From: Candidatus Omnitrophota bacterium
GTDB lineage: Bacteria > Omnitrophota > Gorgyraeia > JAFGIU01
Direction: 5' to 3'
DNA: 47,968 nt
NCBI GenBank assembly: GCA_016929445.1
Contig: JAFGIU010000001.1
Span: 1-47,968 of the forward strand
Shown here: one piece after another, positions 1 to 8,784 of the stretch
Layout: every line of letters starts with the position of its first letter
Position numbering within the stretch: the first letter of the stretch is position 1
Made by a program: the position numbers and the translations under genes
The notes under the pieces: model-generated
Database searches by the model: none
What the model saw: the letters and a program-made list of their open reading frames with translations, nothing else
Told to the model about the DNA's origin: nothing

Positions 1-230
1 AAGCCATAACGGTTCACATCCGCGCCCGTACCGACCCCGGCCGTAAGCAATGCTGCCTGAAGACTGGGAACCATGGTTTGGAGCCAGGCATGCTCTCCGC
101 CCATGGAACTGGATTCATCCACAACCAACACAACATCCGCATAGGTTGCGGCAAAAACATTTGTGGAAAGCCCTAAAAGAAACCCAAGGGCCACGAAACC
201 ACCTAGAATATTTTTTAGTCTTCTTTTCAT
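1..230 (-). CDS. Secreted von Willebrand factor A domain protein (partial, 3' end beyond window)
   Basis: Reading the minus strand from an ATG at 230 gives 76 residues before the window edge. A basic N-terminus (MKRRLKNILGG) and a hydrophobic stretch ending in NVFAA form a clear signal peptide. It is followed at once by ADVVLVVDESSSM, the first strand of a vWA domain with the metal-ion-dependent adhesion (MIDAS) motif DxSxS. A purine-rich GGGGGATGGT stretch precedes the start. The C-terminal part is missing, so attached domains such as a sorting signal cannot be judged. It is likely an exported metal-dependent binding protein; substrate unknown. The gene has its own signal peptide and lies 32 bases downstream of the exchanger gene on the same strand. 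Confidence 0.72.
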   Translation of the reverse strand, partial: MKRRLKNILGGFVALGFLLGLSTNVFAATYADVVLVVDESSSMGGEHAWLQTMVPSLQAALLTAGVGTGADVNRYG

Positions 231-262
231 ACCATCCCCCGATCATTCGTGAAGTATCCCAT

Positions 263-1246
263 CTAAATTGAAGCAAAACTCGTGCCAAAAACCAAATAGG
301 CAACGTACACAAGATAACACAACAGAAAAAATCCCCCTTCTAATCGTCCGATACGCCAGCCTGAGCGGAAGATAGGAAAACAAATGAAGCCAACAAGAAT
401 CATGACCGGGATATCCACCCGCAAAGCAATAGAAGAAACGGCCAGCCCTCCCGGAACCACCCATCCCGCAATCCCCAAAACAAAAGCAATGTTAAAAAAA
501 CAGCTGCCCACAATATTACCCACTGCCAAATCCCGGTGCCCGTGCACACTCGCCACAACCGAAGTCGCCAACTCCGGCAAGGAAGTCCCCACAGCCACCA
601 CCGTAAGCCCGATGACCAGTTCGCTCAGCCCCAAGGCGCGCGCCATGGACACAGCCCCATCGACCAACCAGTCCGCCCCGACCACAATCAGAACCAAACC
701 GCACAAGACCATCCCCACATAAAAGAAAACGGGGCGCACGGGTTTGCCCCCTGTTTCGCTGTACTCCTCGTCAAGCTCTTGGGCAAGCGCATCGTCTCTG
801 CGGCCCAGAGAAACCCTGCAGCCTGTGTAGAGCAGACCGCCCGCCACAAGAATCACCCCGTCCCACATGCCCAAAGCCCCGTCCAGAGACAAGACCCAGA
901 CCAGGACAAAGGAACCGGCCATAGCCGGCAAATCAAACTGATAAAGACGTTTGGAAACCGGCATGGCAGCCACCACAGCGGAAAGGCCCAATACAAGCAG
1001 AATATTCATGATATTGCTGCCAACGGCATTGCCCAAACCCACATCCGCGCGTCCGGCCAGCCCGGATTGCACACTCACGGCAAGCTCCGGAAGGCTTGTT
1101 CCATAAGCCACCACCGTCAGGCCGATCACCAAAGAAGACATGCCGACCAACGCGGCCAAGCGCACCGATCCGCGCACCAACACCTCGGCCCCGCCGACCA
1201 AAAGCACGAGACCTGCAATAAATAGTAGGAGCGCTAGGACGCTCAC
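263..1246 (-). CDS. CaCA-family calcium/sodium (or calcium/proton) exchanger, YrbG-like
   Basis: This 327-residue membrane protein has the two alpha repeats of the Ca2+:cation antiporter family. Repeat 1 is at about residues 41-84 (GLTVVAYGTSLPELAVS, then GNAVGSNIMN) and repeat 2 at about 211-256 (GLTVVAVGTSLPELATS, then GNIVGSCFFN). The acidic residues in GTSLPE and the GN..GS motifs form the ion site. About ten membrane helices are visible, with a charged cytoplasmic loop near 146-170. Length matches the bacterial family. The GTG start overlaps the stop of the preceding small gene by four bases (GTGA), so it is translationally coupled as the last member of a four-gene minus-strand cluster. 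It probably exports Ca2+ in exchange for Na+ or H+; the counter-ion cannot be read from sequence. Confidence 0.88.
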   Translation of the reverse strand: MSVLALLLFIAGLVLLVGGAEVLVRGSVRLAALVGMSSLVIGLTVVAYGTSLPELAVSVQSGLAGRADVGLGNAVGSNIMNILLVLGLSAVVAAMPVSKRLYQFDLPAMAGSFVLVWVLSLDGALGMWDGVILVAGGLLYTGCRVSLGRRDDALAQELDEEYSETGGKPVRPVFFYVGMVLCGLVLIVVGADWLVDGAVSMARALGLSELVIGLTVVAVGTSLPELATSVVASVHGHRDLAVGNIVGSCFFNIAFVLGIAGWVVPGGLAVSSIALRVDIPVMILVGFICFPIFRSGWRIGRLEGGFFLLCYLVYVAYLVFGTSFASI

Positions 1247-1581
1247 GGAGATAGGCCTTTCTGCATTTCAACCGACGCAATTTGGATTTGGCTACGGGCC
1301 TTCTCCATGATTTCCCGGGCCTTTTCGGACGCATCGTCTAGATTTTGCAACACATACAGAGCTACCGCATAGGCCTCCTGAAATTCCCGGGAACGGTAGA
1401 ACTCGCGAGCCTGGAGGGTTAGGTAATCGGTCTTTTCCCGCAGGGTTTCAATACGCTGGGCAATCTGGATCGCTTCGTCCGCTGTTTGGGGACCCGCCTG
1501 TTGCCACAGATTCTGATTCTCAATCCAGTACCACTGAATCAAGCAAAAAGTCACGATGGACGCGATAAGGATCCGTTTCAT
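1243..1581 (-). CDS. Small membrane-anchored helical protein, unknown function
   Basis: This 112-residue protein is not recognised. It starts with a single hydrophobic segment (MKRILIASIVTFCLIQWYW) that could be an uncleaved signal anchor. The rest is a charged, probably alpha-helical region rich in Ala, Gln and Glu (about residues 32-110), with a tetratricopeptide-like feel around FYRSREFQEAYAVALYVL. It sits one base after the DUF488 gene and overlaps the exchanger gene, so it is part of the same operon. Its reality rests on the tight spacing, ATG start and lack of a competing frame rather than on homology. Confidence 0.6.
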   Translation of the reverse strand: MKRILIASIVTFCLIQWYWIENQNLWQQAGPQTADEAIQIAQRIETLREKTDYLTLQAREFYRSREFQEAYAVALYVLQNLDDASEKAREIMEKARSQIQIASVEMQKGLSP

Positions 1582-1582
1582 G

Positions 1583-2032
1583 TCAAATGTGCCTGATCTG
1601 CAGTTTTCCCTCTTCCAGCTCCTTTAAACGCTCAGCGACCATGAGCCGGTGGCAGTGCGCCGGATCGCGGGCGCGGCCCATCAAACACACCTTCGCATAT
1701 TTGGCGCTCTGCAAGACCGTATGCAGAGCCTCTCCCTGGCTGTGGAGATGTTTCATATAGACCTGGCGAAAGGACTGCCAATTGCCTGTTTCACAAAAGT
1801 CTTCTCGCGCGGCCCTAGGACTCCCCAAAGCCTCAATGTGCACATACCCAATCCCCTCGTGCGCCAATACTTGTTCCAAATTCTCACCCGAAAATTCGGA
1901 CTTCACGGCCTTGGGGTCGAGCCGCAAATCGAACAGAATCTCAACACAGCTTGCCTTGAGGCGGTCCACAAAATCGCTCAAGTCCATGTCTTCACATCCG
2001 ATCGTGCAAATCGATCTTCTTTCCGGATCCAT
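1583..2032 (-). CDS. DUF488 family protein
   Basis: This 149-residue cytoplasmic protein matches the DUF488 pattern. It has an N-terminal CTIGCED like the family's TIGYS, a LFDLRLDPKAVKSEF segment like the VDVR..P.S...F motif, IGYVHIEALGSPRA like the Y.h...LGG motif, and a C-terminal CHRLMVAERL. The family's usual CaE before the CHR motif is replaced by CLMGRARDPAHCHR. Biochemical role is unknown; the CHR cysteine/histidine pair suggests a catalytic or metal-binding function. It lies three bases after the CPA1 antiporter gene and one base before the small helical protein. Confidence 0.75.
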   Translation of the reverse strand: MDPERRSICTIGCEDMDLSDFVDRLKASCVEILFDLRLDPKAVKSEFSGENLEQVLAHEGIGYVHIEALGSPRAAREDFCETGNWQSFRQVYMKHLHSQGEALHTVLQSAKYAKVCLMGRARDPAHCHRLMVAERLKELEEGKLQIRHI

Positions 2033-2035
2033 GCA

Positions 2036-3832
2036 TTACTCCAAGGGGCTGATCAAACTGATCAGAGTGTGGCGCTCCGGCCGCGGTGTGGGAGGATTGT
2101 CCTCGGTAAAGAATGTGAGCGCCCCGGTTTCATCAATCACACAAAGGGTTACGGCACGGTCCCCATACAAAGCTTGAAAATACTCGTAACCAAACTCCTT
2201 CGTCAACGTAGCCTTAGTGAGCACTGCCCCGGACAGAAAGCGCTTTTCCAAATCCGAGTAATTCGAGCGCGGGCCAAATAGAATGCGCCCCCTCAGGTGC
2301 CTCAGATGAGATCGCTGGCGTCCCGTATATCCCGTCTCCGGAGGGAGCTGATAGACCTCGGCCCTGCCGAAATCATCCACAAAATGCAGAGCCGCCAAAG
2401 AATTGACTTCGTCGTTGGAGGTCAGCGCCACTAAGCGGCCGAAGTCCTCAAAGTCGATTTCATCTTTCACGTAAGGCGACCGGATATCAATGCAATAGCT
2501 TTGAAGTCCCTCCTGCTGCGCGAGTTCCACATGCTCGCGGTTGGTATCCACCAACCCGACCAAATAGCCTTCGTCGTGCAAAAACTTGGCCAAGTAGCGA
2601 GCCCAGTCATGCGCCCCGACCAGAAGCATCCCCTTGGCGCCGGAGCGCTGAATCTGCAGCCATCGCGCCAAAGGCCCCCCGAAGATACCATAGAAAAGCA
2701 CGGTGATCACAATCACCACAAAAGTGACATTGGAAATTTCTTCGGCCCGGGCATAGCCTCTTTCCGCCAAACGCAAGGTAAAGAGAGTGGCCATTGCTGC
2801 CGCCACAATCCCCCGCGGAGCCATAAAAGCCAGGAAGATCTTTTCTTTGATATCAAAGTCGGAGCCCTTGGCCGACAGAAATACCGCAGCCGGCCGCACG
2901 ACAAGAATAAGGAAGAAGACAAAAAGGAGATTGCGCCAAGTCAGAAGCTGCAAGAATCCTGCGTGCAGACGCGCGGCCAAAATAATAAAAAGCATGGAGA
3001 TAATCAGAACGCGCAGATTCTCTTTAAACTCAATAATGTGTTTGACCACCACGCTTCCCTGGTTAGCCAACACAATGCCCATCACCGTAACGGCCAACAA
3101 GCCGGATTCGGCCTGGAGCATGTTGGAGCCCGCAAAAACCGCCACAACGGCCATGAGCGTGAATGCGCTCTGCAGGAACTCGGGAATCAGATAGCGCTGC
3201 AGCATAAGCACCATAATCCACGCGCCCAGGGTCCCCACCGCCGCCCCGGCCAAAACCGTCTGAGTCAACCCCATGACTGCCAGGGCCGTGGCTTTTTGCC
3301 ATCCTCCCACCAGAATCCCTTCAAAGACTAAGACCGCGAGGATGGCCCCGATGGGGTCGTTGAGCATGCCCTCCCACTTGAGGGCTGAGGAAATGCGCTG
3401 AGTAGGCCTTACCTGACGGAGCAAGGGGCCGATCACCGTGGGGCCGGTCACCACCAAGGTCACACCCAGCAAAAGAGCCAAAGAGAAACTGAGGTTCAGC
3501 AGAAGAGAAGCCGCAAGAACGGTCAAACCTGCAGTCACCACAATACCCACGGTAATGAGGTTGCGGACCACCCCCCCGACCACACGCAATTCCGAAAGGT
3601 TTAGGGAGAGACCCCCCTCAAAAAGAACCAGGGCAACCGAAATGGAAACTACCGGGAAGAGCAGGTCCCCCAGGAAATGGTCGGGATTGAGAAAGCCCGT
3701 GACAGGACCTGCCACAAAGCCGAATAGGAGCAAGAGCAGGATGGCCGGCAAATGCATCCGCCAGGCCAGCCACTGGGCCGTCACCCCCAGGATAAGGACG
3801 CTCACAAGATCCGCAAGTAAAGGATTAATCAA
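2036..3832 (-). CDS. CPA1-type cation/proton antiporter with C-terminal RCK (TrkA-N) domain
   Basis: This 598-residue protein has about 12 membrane helices (residues 5-390), then a cytoplasmic Rossmann-type RCK domain from about 400 (GMLLVGAHDWARYLAKFL, then VDTNREH) to 520, and a short C-terminal domain. The antiporter core carries FEGGL near residue 71, TGPTVIGPLL near 129 and EGMLNDP near 154-160, where the Asn-Asp pair is the likely cation/proton site. Attached RCK domains usually sense nucleotides or ions and gate K+ or Na+ efflux. The start is a TTG at 3832, chosen because the first helix begins at once and GGAG lies seven bases upstream; the next in-frame ATG would cut into helix 1. 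It heads the cluster with DUF488, the small helical protein and the CaCA exchanger. Whether it moves Na+ or K+ is not decidable. Confidence 0.88.
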   Translation of the reverse strand: MINPLLADLVSVLILGVTAQWLAWRMHLPAILLLLLFGFVAGPVTGFLNPDHFLGDLLFPVVSISVALVLFEGGLSLNLSELRVVGGVVRNLITVGIVVTAGLTVLAASLLLNLSFSLALLLGVTLVVTGPTVIGPLLRQVRPTQRISSALKWEGMLNDPIGAILAVLVFEGILVGGWQKATALAVMGLTQTVLAGAAVGTLGAWIMVLMLQRYLIPEFLQSAFTLMAVVAVFAGSNMLQAESGLLAVTVMGIVLANQGSVVVKHIIEFKENLRVLIISMLFIILAARLHAGFLQLLTWRNLLFVFFLILVVRPAAVFLSAKGSDFDIKEKIFLAFMAPRGIVAAAMATLFTLRLAERGYARAEEISNVTFVVIVITVLFYGIFGGPLARWLQIQRSGAKGMLLVGAHDWARYLAKFLHDEGYLVGLVDTNREHVELAQQEGLQSYCIDIRSPYVKDEIDFEDFGRLVALTSNDEVNSLAALHFVDDFGRAEVYQLPPETGYTGRQRSHLRHLRGRILFGPRSNYSDLEKRFLSGAVLTKATLTKEFGYEYFQALYGDRAVTLCVIDETGALTFFTEDNPPTPRPERHTLISLISPLE

Positions 3833-3858
3833 GGGTTACTCCAGGGCACAATCAATCA

Positions 3859-3864
3859 TATAAT
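3859..3864 (+). promoter_or_regulatory. Possible -10 box giving a leaderless transcript
   Basis: A perfect TATAAT ends seven bases before the ATG at 3871. If used, transcription would begin at or next to the start codon. No convincing -35 box is seen and no Shine-Dalgarno sequence fits between box and ATG. Confidence 0.35.
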
Positions 3865-3870
3865 AATTCC

Positions 3871-4233
3871 ATGAAACTCTCACCCATCGTCATCGCAGGT
3901 CTTCTCGTCAGCCTGGGCCTCACGGTCTTCGGATGGACCTGCATCCAAGTGTATCAATACCAGGTCCATCAGCTCCCTGGAGTCGTGCCCCCGGAGGTGG
4001 CTGAGAAGCTTGCCCAAGGACTGGTCAGCTTTTGCGTGGCTGCCAGCATTCTCGCCCTGGCCACAGGCATCCATATCGGTCAACGCGCCGCAGGTTCCCG
4101 CTACAAAATGCTGGGCCGCGTCCTTTCGGTAACACTGATTGTGTTGGGACTGGTCACGCCATTCTTCGCCTGGCGCGCAGGAGAGATTATCTCCACGCAA
4201 GGAAAGATGTGGGCAAGCTTAATAGGAATTTAA
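3871..4233 (+). CDS. Small integral membrane protein, unknown function
   Basis: This 120-residue protein is not recognised. It has three hydrophobic segments: about residues 5-27, 49-66 and 83-101. The loop after the first helix contains the pattern YQYQVHQLPGVVPPEVAEKL. The ATG start follows a TATAAT box by only seven bases with no ribosome-binding site, suggesting a leaderless message. It is transcribed divergently from the CPA1 antiporter gene. A decayed copy of its promoter and first codons appears at 7606-7641, so it may once have been duplicated. Function unknown. Confidence 0.6.
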   Translation: MKLSPIVIAGLLVSLGLTVFGWTCIQVYQYQVHQLPGVVPPEVAEKLAQGLVSFCVAASILALATGIHIGQRAAGSRYKMLGRVLSVTLIVLGLVTPFFAWRAGEIISTQGKMWASLIGI

Positions 4234-4378
4234 GTTCATTATTGCGCCCACCTCAGTCTCCCACCGGCTGCACAGACACACCGCAGGCTGGTTGCAAGAA
4301 TCCCGTTAATAGTGTTCAATATGCTTGTTCTGATCTTAGCTATTCGGATATCCTCATCACTGTCAACCGAGAAGAACC

Positions 4379-4870
4379 ATGGAAGATTTTCAATCTGAGC
4401 AAGAAGTATTCGTAGATAGGGCCCACGATTCTCCGCTCATACGGAAACTTGAAGCAGCGATTCGTGTGGCAGTGCGCGCCCTTGCCGTTCTGATGACCGT
4501 CGTCATTATCTTGGGGGTCGTCGATGTTATTTGGGTGCTTTACGAAAAACTTATGAGCCCACCCAAGTTTCTGCTTCAGATTAGTGATATATTGGCCACG
4601 TTTGGGGCCTTCATGGCAGTCTTGATCGCCATCGAAATCTTTGTCAACATTACAATCTATCTGAGAGAAGATGTCATCCATGTCAAAATCGTTATGGCCA
4701 CAGCTCTTATGGCCATAGCCCGAAAAGTGATCATCTTGGACATGAAAGAAGTCCAGGCTGCTGATTTGTGGGGGCTGGCAGGGGTTGTGTTAGCTACCAG
4801 CATCGCATACTGGATTGTCGTGGTCTCGCCGGGAAAAGAGAGTTCTTCAGGCGCGACGAAGCTGCATTGA
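4379..4870 (+). CDS. PsiE-family (phosphate-starvation-inducible) membrane protein
   Basis: This 163-residue protein has four membrane helices after a charged N-terminus (helix 1 about residues 31-55). The last two thirds match the PsiE family: a FVNITIYLRED segment after helix 2, then MATALMAIARKVIILDM, then a final hydrophobic helix ending in AYWIVVV. PsiE genes respond to phosphate limitation in enterobacteria but the protein's activity is unknown. The last 24 bases overlap the 3' end of the convergent P-type ATPase gene. The 145 bases between it and the previous gene show no recognisable site. Confidence 0.75.
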   Translation: MEDFQSEQEVFVDRAHDSPLIRKLEAAIRVAVRALAVLMTVVIILGVVDVIWVLYEKLMSPPKFLLQISDILATFGAFMAVLIAIEIFVNITIYLREDVIHVKIVMATALMAIARKVIILDMKEVQAADLWGLAGVVLATSIAYWIVVVSPGKESSSGATKLH

Positions 4871-7537
4871 TTTCCTAAGCTTTTTTTCCAATCCCACCAG
4901 AGCGTAGATAGCCAGGCCGACCCCAAAGCCTTTTGCCCATCCAACCCATCCAACCGGATGGCTATGAAACAGGTAGTTCATCGGCGGCAGATAAGCATAT
5001 AAAGCATGAGCCAACAACATGGCGCCGATACCGACCCATATCCACAAGTTCGAGAAAATGCCGATCTCCAAAATAGATTTATCCAAGGAGCGGCAGTTTA
5101 GGAGATAGAAGAGTTGACCCCACACAAACACGCCCACTGATACCGTTCTGGCCGCTTCAACGTTTCCACCCATCCAAATCGCAAGCTCAAAAAGACCAAA
5201 GGCCCCGGCCATCAGGGCAACTCCAACCGTGAATAGACGGATGAGCATATCTGGACTCAAAAGCGCGGCGCTGGGATCTCTGGGAGGTTTGTTCATGATA
5301 TCCGGTTCCTTAGCTTCGAATGCAAGCGACAACCCCAAAAAGATAGCCGTCGTCATATTGATCCATAGAATCTGAACAGGCAAAATCGGTAGCGGCAGAC
5401 CGGTTAATATGGCGGCAAAAATGACCAGCCCCTGGCCCAAATTTGTAGGCAGAATCCATGCAATGAATTTTTTCAAATTGTCAAAAACTCCTCTACCTTC
5501 CTCTATCGCCTTTTCAATCGTCGAAAAATTGTCATCGGTCAAGATCATGTCAGCAGCCTCCTTAGCCACTTCCGTACCTGAAATGCCCATTGCGATTCCA
5601 ATATCAGCCCTTTTAAGGGCTGGGGCATCATTGACCCCATCGCCGGTCATTGCAACGACATGCCCCCGTGCTTGAAGCGCCTCAACAATTCTCAGCTTCT
5701 GCTCAGGGGTAACACGGGCGAAAACACTGGTCTCCTCGACACAATCGATGAGGCCTGCGTCGTTAAGCTTTTCAAGTTGGGAGCCTGTCAGAGCAACGAT
5801 TCTCTTTCCCTCTTTTGACGGCCGGCCTAAACCAAGCTCTGCCGCAATTGCATGTGCTGTGACCACGTGATCACCCGTAATCATTTTGATATCAATTCCG
5901 GCACTCTGGCAGACTGCCACCGCACTAATGGCCTCTGCCCGGGGAGGATCAATCATCCCCTGCAGGCCGATAAAACTCAGCCCAGAGGAAATCGAATCAT
6001 GGTTAAGCCTAAAATCAGCATCACGGACACCCATCTTTGCAAAAGCCAGCACGCGCAATCCGCGTTCTGCCATCTGCTGTTGGTTTGCCAAGGCTTTCTC
6101 GCGAGCCGCTTTGCTTAGCTCGCATCTCTCCAGGATCTTTTCAACAGCTCCTTTCACATAAACATTCTTGCTGTGCTTCTGAGTATCCTCTGTAACGACT
6201 GCCATGTACTGGTATTGAGATTCAAAGGGAATCGAGTCTAATCTCTTCGTATGCGCATCCAACTCAGATTTCTGGATCCGTGCTTTGGCTGCAGACACAA
6301 TAAGCGCCACTTCAGTCGGATCTCCCTGGGCCTTCCAGAGTCCTCCCTCATTAACCAGCTGGCTATCGTTACACAACAAACCAGCCATCATACATTCTCT
6401 AAGGGAAGCATCGTCCAATGGGGCGCCTGCCGAAGACAAAACTTCACCTTCAGGCTGATAGCCAGAACCCGTCAATTGGTAGAACTCCCCCCCGGCAAAG
6501 ACCTCCGTGACGGTCATTTGATTCTCGGTCAGAGTGCCGGTCTTGTCAGAGCAGATAACTGTTGTGCTACCCAACGTCTCCACAGCAGGCAACTTGCGAA
6601 TCAGGCTCCCCTTTTTGGCCATTCTATTAACACCAATTGCGAGGGTAATGGTAACCACCGCCGGCAAACCTTCCGGGATTGCCGCCACCGCAAGCGCAAC
6701 GGCAGCAATAAAGGTCTGTACCATCTCTTGGCCTCGTAAAATTCCTATCGCAAAAGTGACTCCAGTGAGCCCCAATATCCAATAAAGCAATATGTGGCTG
6801 AATCGCTCAATCTTCTTTGTCAGAGGTGTCTGCAACTCGTCAGTCGCCTCCAACAATTCGGAGATCCTTCCAACTTCTGTTTGGTGACCCGTAGCAATAA
6901 CTAACCCTCGAGCCTGACCAAAGGTCACAAGGGTAGAGGCGTAGGCGATATTCTGGCGATCCGCCAATAAAGTCTCCTGAGGAAGCGTTTCTTGTGACTT
7001 CTGGACCGGAGCGGATTCTCCTGTCAAAGAGGCTTCTTCTGTCTGGAGATTATTTACCTCGATAAGCCGCACATCCGCTGGAACTTTGTCACCTGATTGG
7101 AGATAAACCACATCCCCTGGGACGATTTGGTCGGAAGAAATCACGCATTTTTCTCCCGAGCGCAAAACAGTCGCCTGTGTGATCACTGTTTTTGCCAAAG
7201 CCTCAATAGCCTGGACCGCTTTGGCCTCCTGAGCAAAACCTATAACTGCGTTGATGATGACTACAGCCAATATGACGGCTGCGTCCACAGTCCCTTTAAA
7301 CAGAGCTGTAACAATAGCTGCTGCAAGCAGAATATAGATCAGAGGCTGATGAAACTGGAGAATAAATCGAACAAAAGGACTCTTGCCTTTTTTCCCTTTG
7401 AGGAGATTCGCCCCAAAATGGGCTCTCCGGTTTTCAATCTCAAACCTGTCTAAGCCACGATTAAGATCCACTTCGAGAATTTGGACCACTTCCTCTGTTG
7501 GTAAGTGATGCCAGTGCTTGCCAAGTAACGTATACAT
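4847..7537 (-). CDS. P-type cation-transporting ATPase, P2A (Ca2+-ATPase-like)
   Basis: This 896-residue ATP-driven cation pump is full length for the P2A group. An N-terminal cation-ATPase domain (residues 5-75) precedes two helices. The actuator domain has TGES at 172-175, helix 4 has PEGLP at 288-292, and the phosphorylation motif DKTGTLT has Asp331. The hinge motif GDGVNDAPAL follows. The C-terminal helices include NLGQGLVIF and ILWINMTTAIFLGLSLAFE. In SERCA-type pumps helix 6 reads N..TD; here the acidic residue is absent, as in the mycobacterial CtpF-like subgroup as I remember it. Ca2+ is therefore likely but other cations are possible. GGAGG lies ten bases before the ATG. It is monocistronic and convergent with the PsiE-like gene. 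Confidence 0.9.
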   Translation of the reverse strand: MYTLLGKHWHHLPTEEVVQILEVDLNRGLDRFEIENRRAHFGANLLKGKKGKSPFVRFILQFHQPLIYILLAAAIVTALFKGTVDAAVILAVVIINAVIGFAQEAKAVQAIEALAKTVITQATVLRSGEKCVISSDQIVPGDVVYLQSGDKVPADVRLIEVNNLQTEEASLTGESAPVQKSQETLPQETLLADRQNIAYASTLVTFGQARGLVIATGHQTEVGRISELLEATDELQTPLTKKIERFSHILLYWILGLTGVTFAIGILRGQEMVQTFIAAVALAVAAIPEGLPAVVTITLAIGVNRMAKKGSLIRKLPAVETLGSTTVICSDKTGTLTENQMTVTEVFAGGEFYQLTGSGYQPEGEVLSSAGAPLDDASLRECMMAGLLCNDSQLVNEGGLWKAQGDPTEVALIVSAAKARIQKSELDAHTKRLDSIPFESQYQYMAVVTEDTQKHSKNVYVKGAVEKILERCELSKAAREKALANQQQMAERGLRVLAFAKMGVRDADFRLNHDSISSGLSFIGLQGMIDPPRAEAISAVAVCQSAGIDIKMITGDHVVTAHAIAAELGLGRPSKEGKRIVALTGSQLEKLNDAGLIDCVEETSVFARVTPEQKLRIVEALQARGHVVAMTGDGVNDAPALKRADIGIAMGISGTEVAKEAADMILTDDNFSTIEKAIEEGRGVFDNLKKFIAWILPTNLGQGLVIFAAILTGLPLPILPVQILWINMTTAIFLGLSLAFEAKEPDIMNKPPRDPSAALLSPDMLIRLFTVGVALMAGAFGLFELAIWMGGNVEAARTVSVGVFVWGQLFYLLNCRSLDKSILEIGIFSNLWIWVGIGAMLLAHALYAYLPPMNYLFHSHPVGWVGWAKGFGVGLAIYALVGLEKKLRKSMQLRRA

Positions 7538-7605
7538 CCTCTTTAAACCTCCGATTTCTACAACATCAGGAAAAGTCTGACTTTAATGGGCTAACGCTGC
7601 GCTGT

Positions 7606-7641
7606 ATCATATAATAACCCCACGAAACTCTCACACATCAC
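7606..7641 (+). repeat. Decayed copy of the promoter and 5' end of the gene at 3871
   Basis: The stretch from ATCATATAATAA through GAAACTCTCAC to CATC matches 3855-3889 with only a few changes. The start codon region CCATGAAACTC at the first site reads CCACGAAACTC here, so no gene begins. It is the only structure I see in the 281-base gap 7538-7818 between the P-type ATPase and the methyltransferase gene; the rest of that gap shows nothing recognisable. Confidence 0.6.
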
Positions 7642-7818
7642 CCCGGGCGGGTCAATCGCAACCAGAATCCTGGTCTGGATATTGCATGAGAACTCCATAG
7701 AGCAATTCCTCCACAAGCATTCATGCCAGATGACGCGCAGTTGGAAAGCCGCTGAGGGCCCGGCAATTCAATAGATGGTCTGGGGCAATTTGCCGGGGTT
7801 TTAGATTACAGGACACGG

Positions 7819-8778
7819 CTATCCATAGATCTCGTGGGCTGCCCTCTTGCGCAGGCGCAGGATGCAAAATCCGTCCAAGACCGCGCTGGGCAGGATGCGC
7901 CAGAACTTGCGCGTTTCAGGATGGAGTTCCTTGCCGTCCCAGTGAATGAGCCCCTGCTTGCCGCGAGGCAAGGGTATGTCGAGCTTGTCCACCTCTACCT
8001 GTCCTCCAATGCGTCTCAGGACCCAGTCCAGAACCAACTCATTCTCCTCGGGAGCAAAGGTACACGTGGAATAGACCAGGACCCCACCCGGCCTCAGGGC
8101 ATTAACTCCGGCCAACAGAAGCCTTTTCTGCACTCCGGCCATCTCCTTGATTTTGCGGGGCGACCAATAGCGATAGGACTCCTTCTTCGCCAATAAGAAA
8201 CGGCCTTCGGAACTGCAGGGAGCATCCACTAAGACCCGGTCAAAACAATTTGCGTGAGTACGCCCAAAGGCCGCGCCGTTCTTGAGAGTGCACTGCACAA
8301 TACCCGAGGCTTGCTGCTCCACATTGGCTTTGAGTCTGAAGAACCGCTTCCGGTTCTTGTCATTGGCCACGATTTCTCCGCGACCCTTCATCATGCAGGC
8401 CAACTGCGTGGTCTTGCTCCCCGGGGCCGCCGCCATATCCAGGACCTTCTCTCCGGGCTTCGGATCCAAAATCAACACAGGTAACATGCTGGAGAGCCGT
8501 TGGATATAAATCTCACCGTTGCGAAAGACACTCGTGCTCTGCAAATCGCGTATCGTCCCGGTACGCAAAATAAAGGCACTGGGATACCACGCCACAGGAA
8601 CCGCATCGACTTTCTCCCGGGCCAGGCGGGAACGCACCTCGTCCGGACGCACATCCAGCCAGTTAATGCGAAAGGTGACGGGCTTAGGAACTAAAAATGT
8701 CTGGACAACGGATTCGTAGATATCAGCGGGGAAGATACGCTGCAGGCGCTGCAAAAATTTGGGGGGAAGAGCCGGCAT
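7819..8778 (-). CDS. RsmB/NOP-family RNA (cytosine-5) methyltransferase
   Basis: This 319-residue enzyme of the SAM-dependent m5C RNA methyltransferase family lacks the N-terminal NusB domain of RsmB itself. It contains a short RNA-binding region (1-95), the SAM motif I VLDMAAAPGSKTTQ (112-125), and both catalytic cysteines: Pro187-Cys188 in VDAPCSSEG and Thr238-Cys239 in YSTCTFAPEEN. A basic C-terminal extension (about 275-319) ends the protein. The target could be rRNA or tRNA; sequence alone does not tell. Six bases separate it from an upstream paralogue of the same length and layout, and the two form one operon. Confidence 0.9.
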   Translation of the reverse strand: MPALPPKFLQRLQRIFPADIYESVVQTFLVPKPVTFRINWLDVRPDEVRSRLAREKVDAVPVAWYPSAFILRTGTIRDLQSTSVFRNGEIYIQRLSSMLPVLILDPKPGEKVLDMAAAPGSKTTQLACMMKGRGEIVANDKNRKRFFRLKANVEQQASGIVQCTLKNGAAFGRTHANCFDRVLVDAPCSSEGRFLLAKKESYRYWSPRKIKEMAGVQKRLLLAGVNALRPGGVLVYSTCTFAPEENELVLDWVLRRIGGQVEVDKLDIPLPRGKQGLIHWDGKELHPETRKFWRILPSAVLDGFCILRLRKRAAHEIYG

Positions 8779-8784
8779 AGAAAA

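Noticed and set aside
115-312. 65-codon minus-strand frame overlapping the start of the partial vWA gene
   Set aside because: Conflicts with the signal peptide and MIDAS motif read in the other frame from 230.
536-1225. 229-codon plus-strand frame across the CaCA exchanger
   Set aside because: Antisense to a strongly conserved family; its composition (His, Gln, Arg rich) is typical of reverse-frame translation.
2501-3331. 276-codon plus-strand frame across the CPA1 antiporter
   Set aside because: Shadow frame of a clearly coding gene on the other strand, with no domain or start signal.
4847-7537. Assignment of the P-type ATPase as MgtA (Mg2+) or Na+/K+ pump
   Set aside because: Overall layout and PEGLP motif fit the P2A Ca2+ group better; ion choice remains open because the helix 6 acidic residue is missing.
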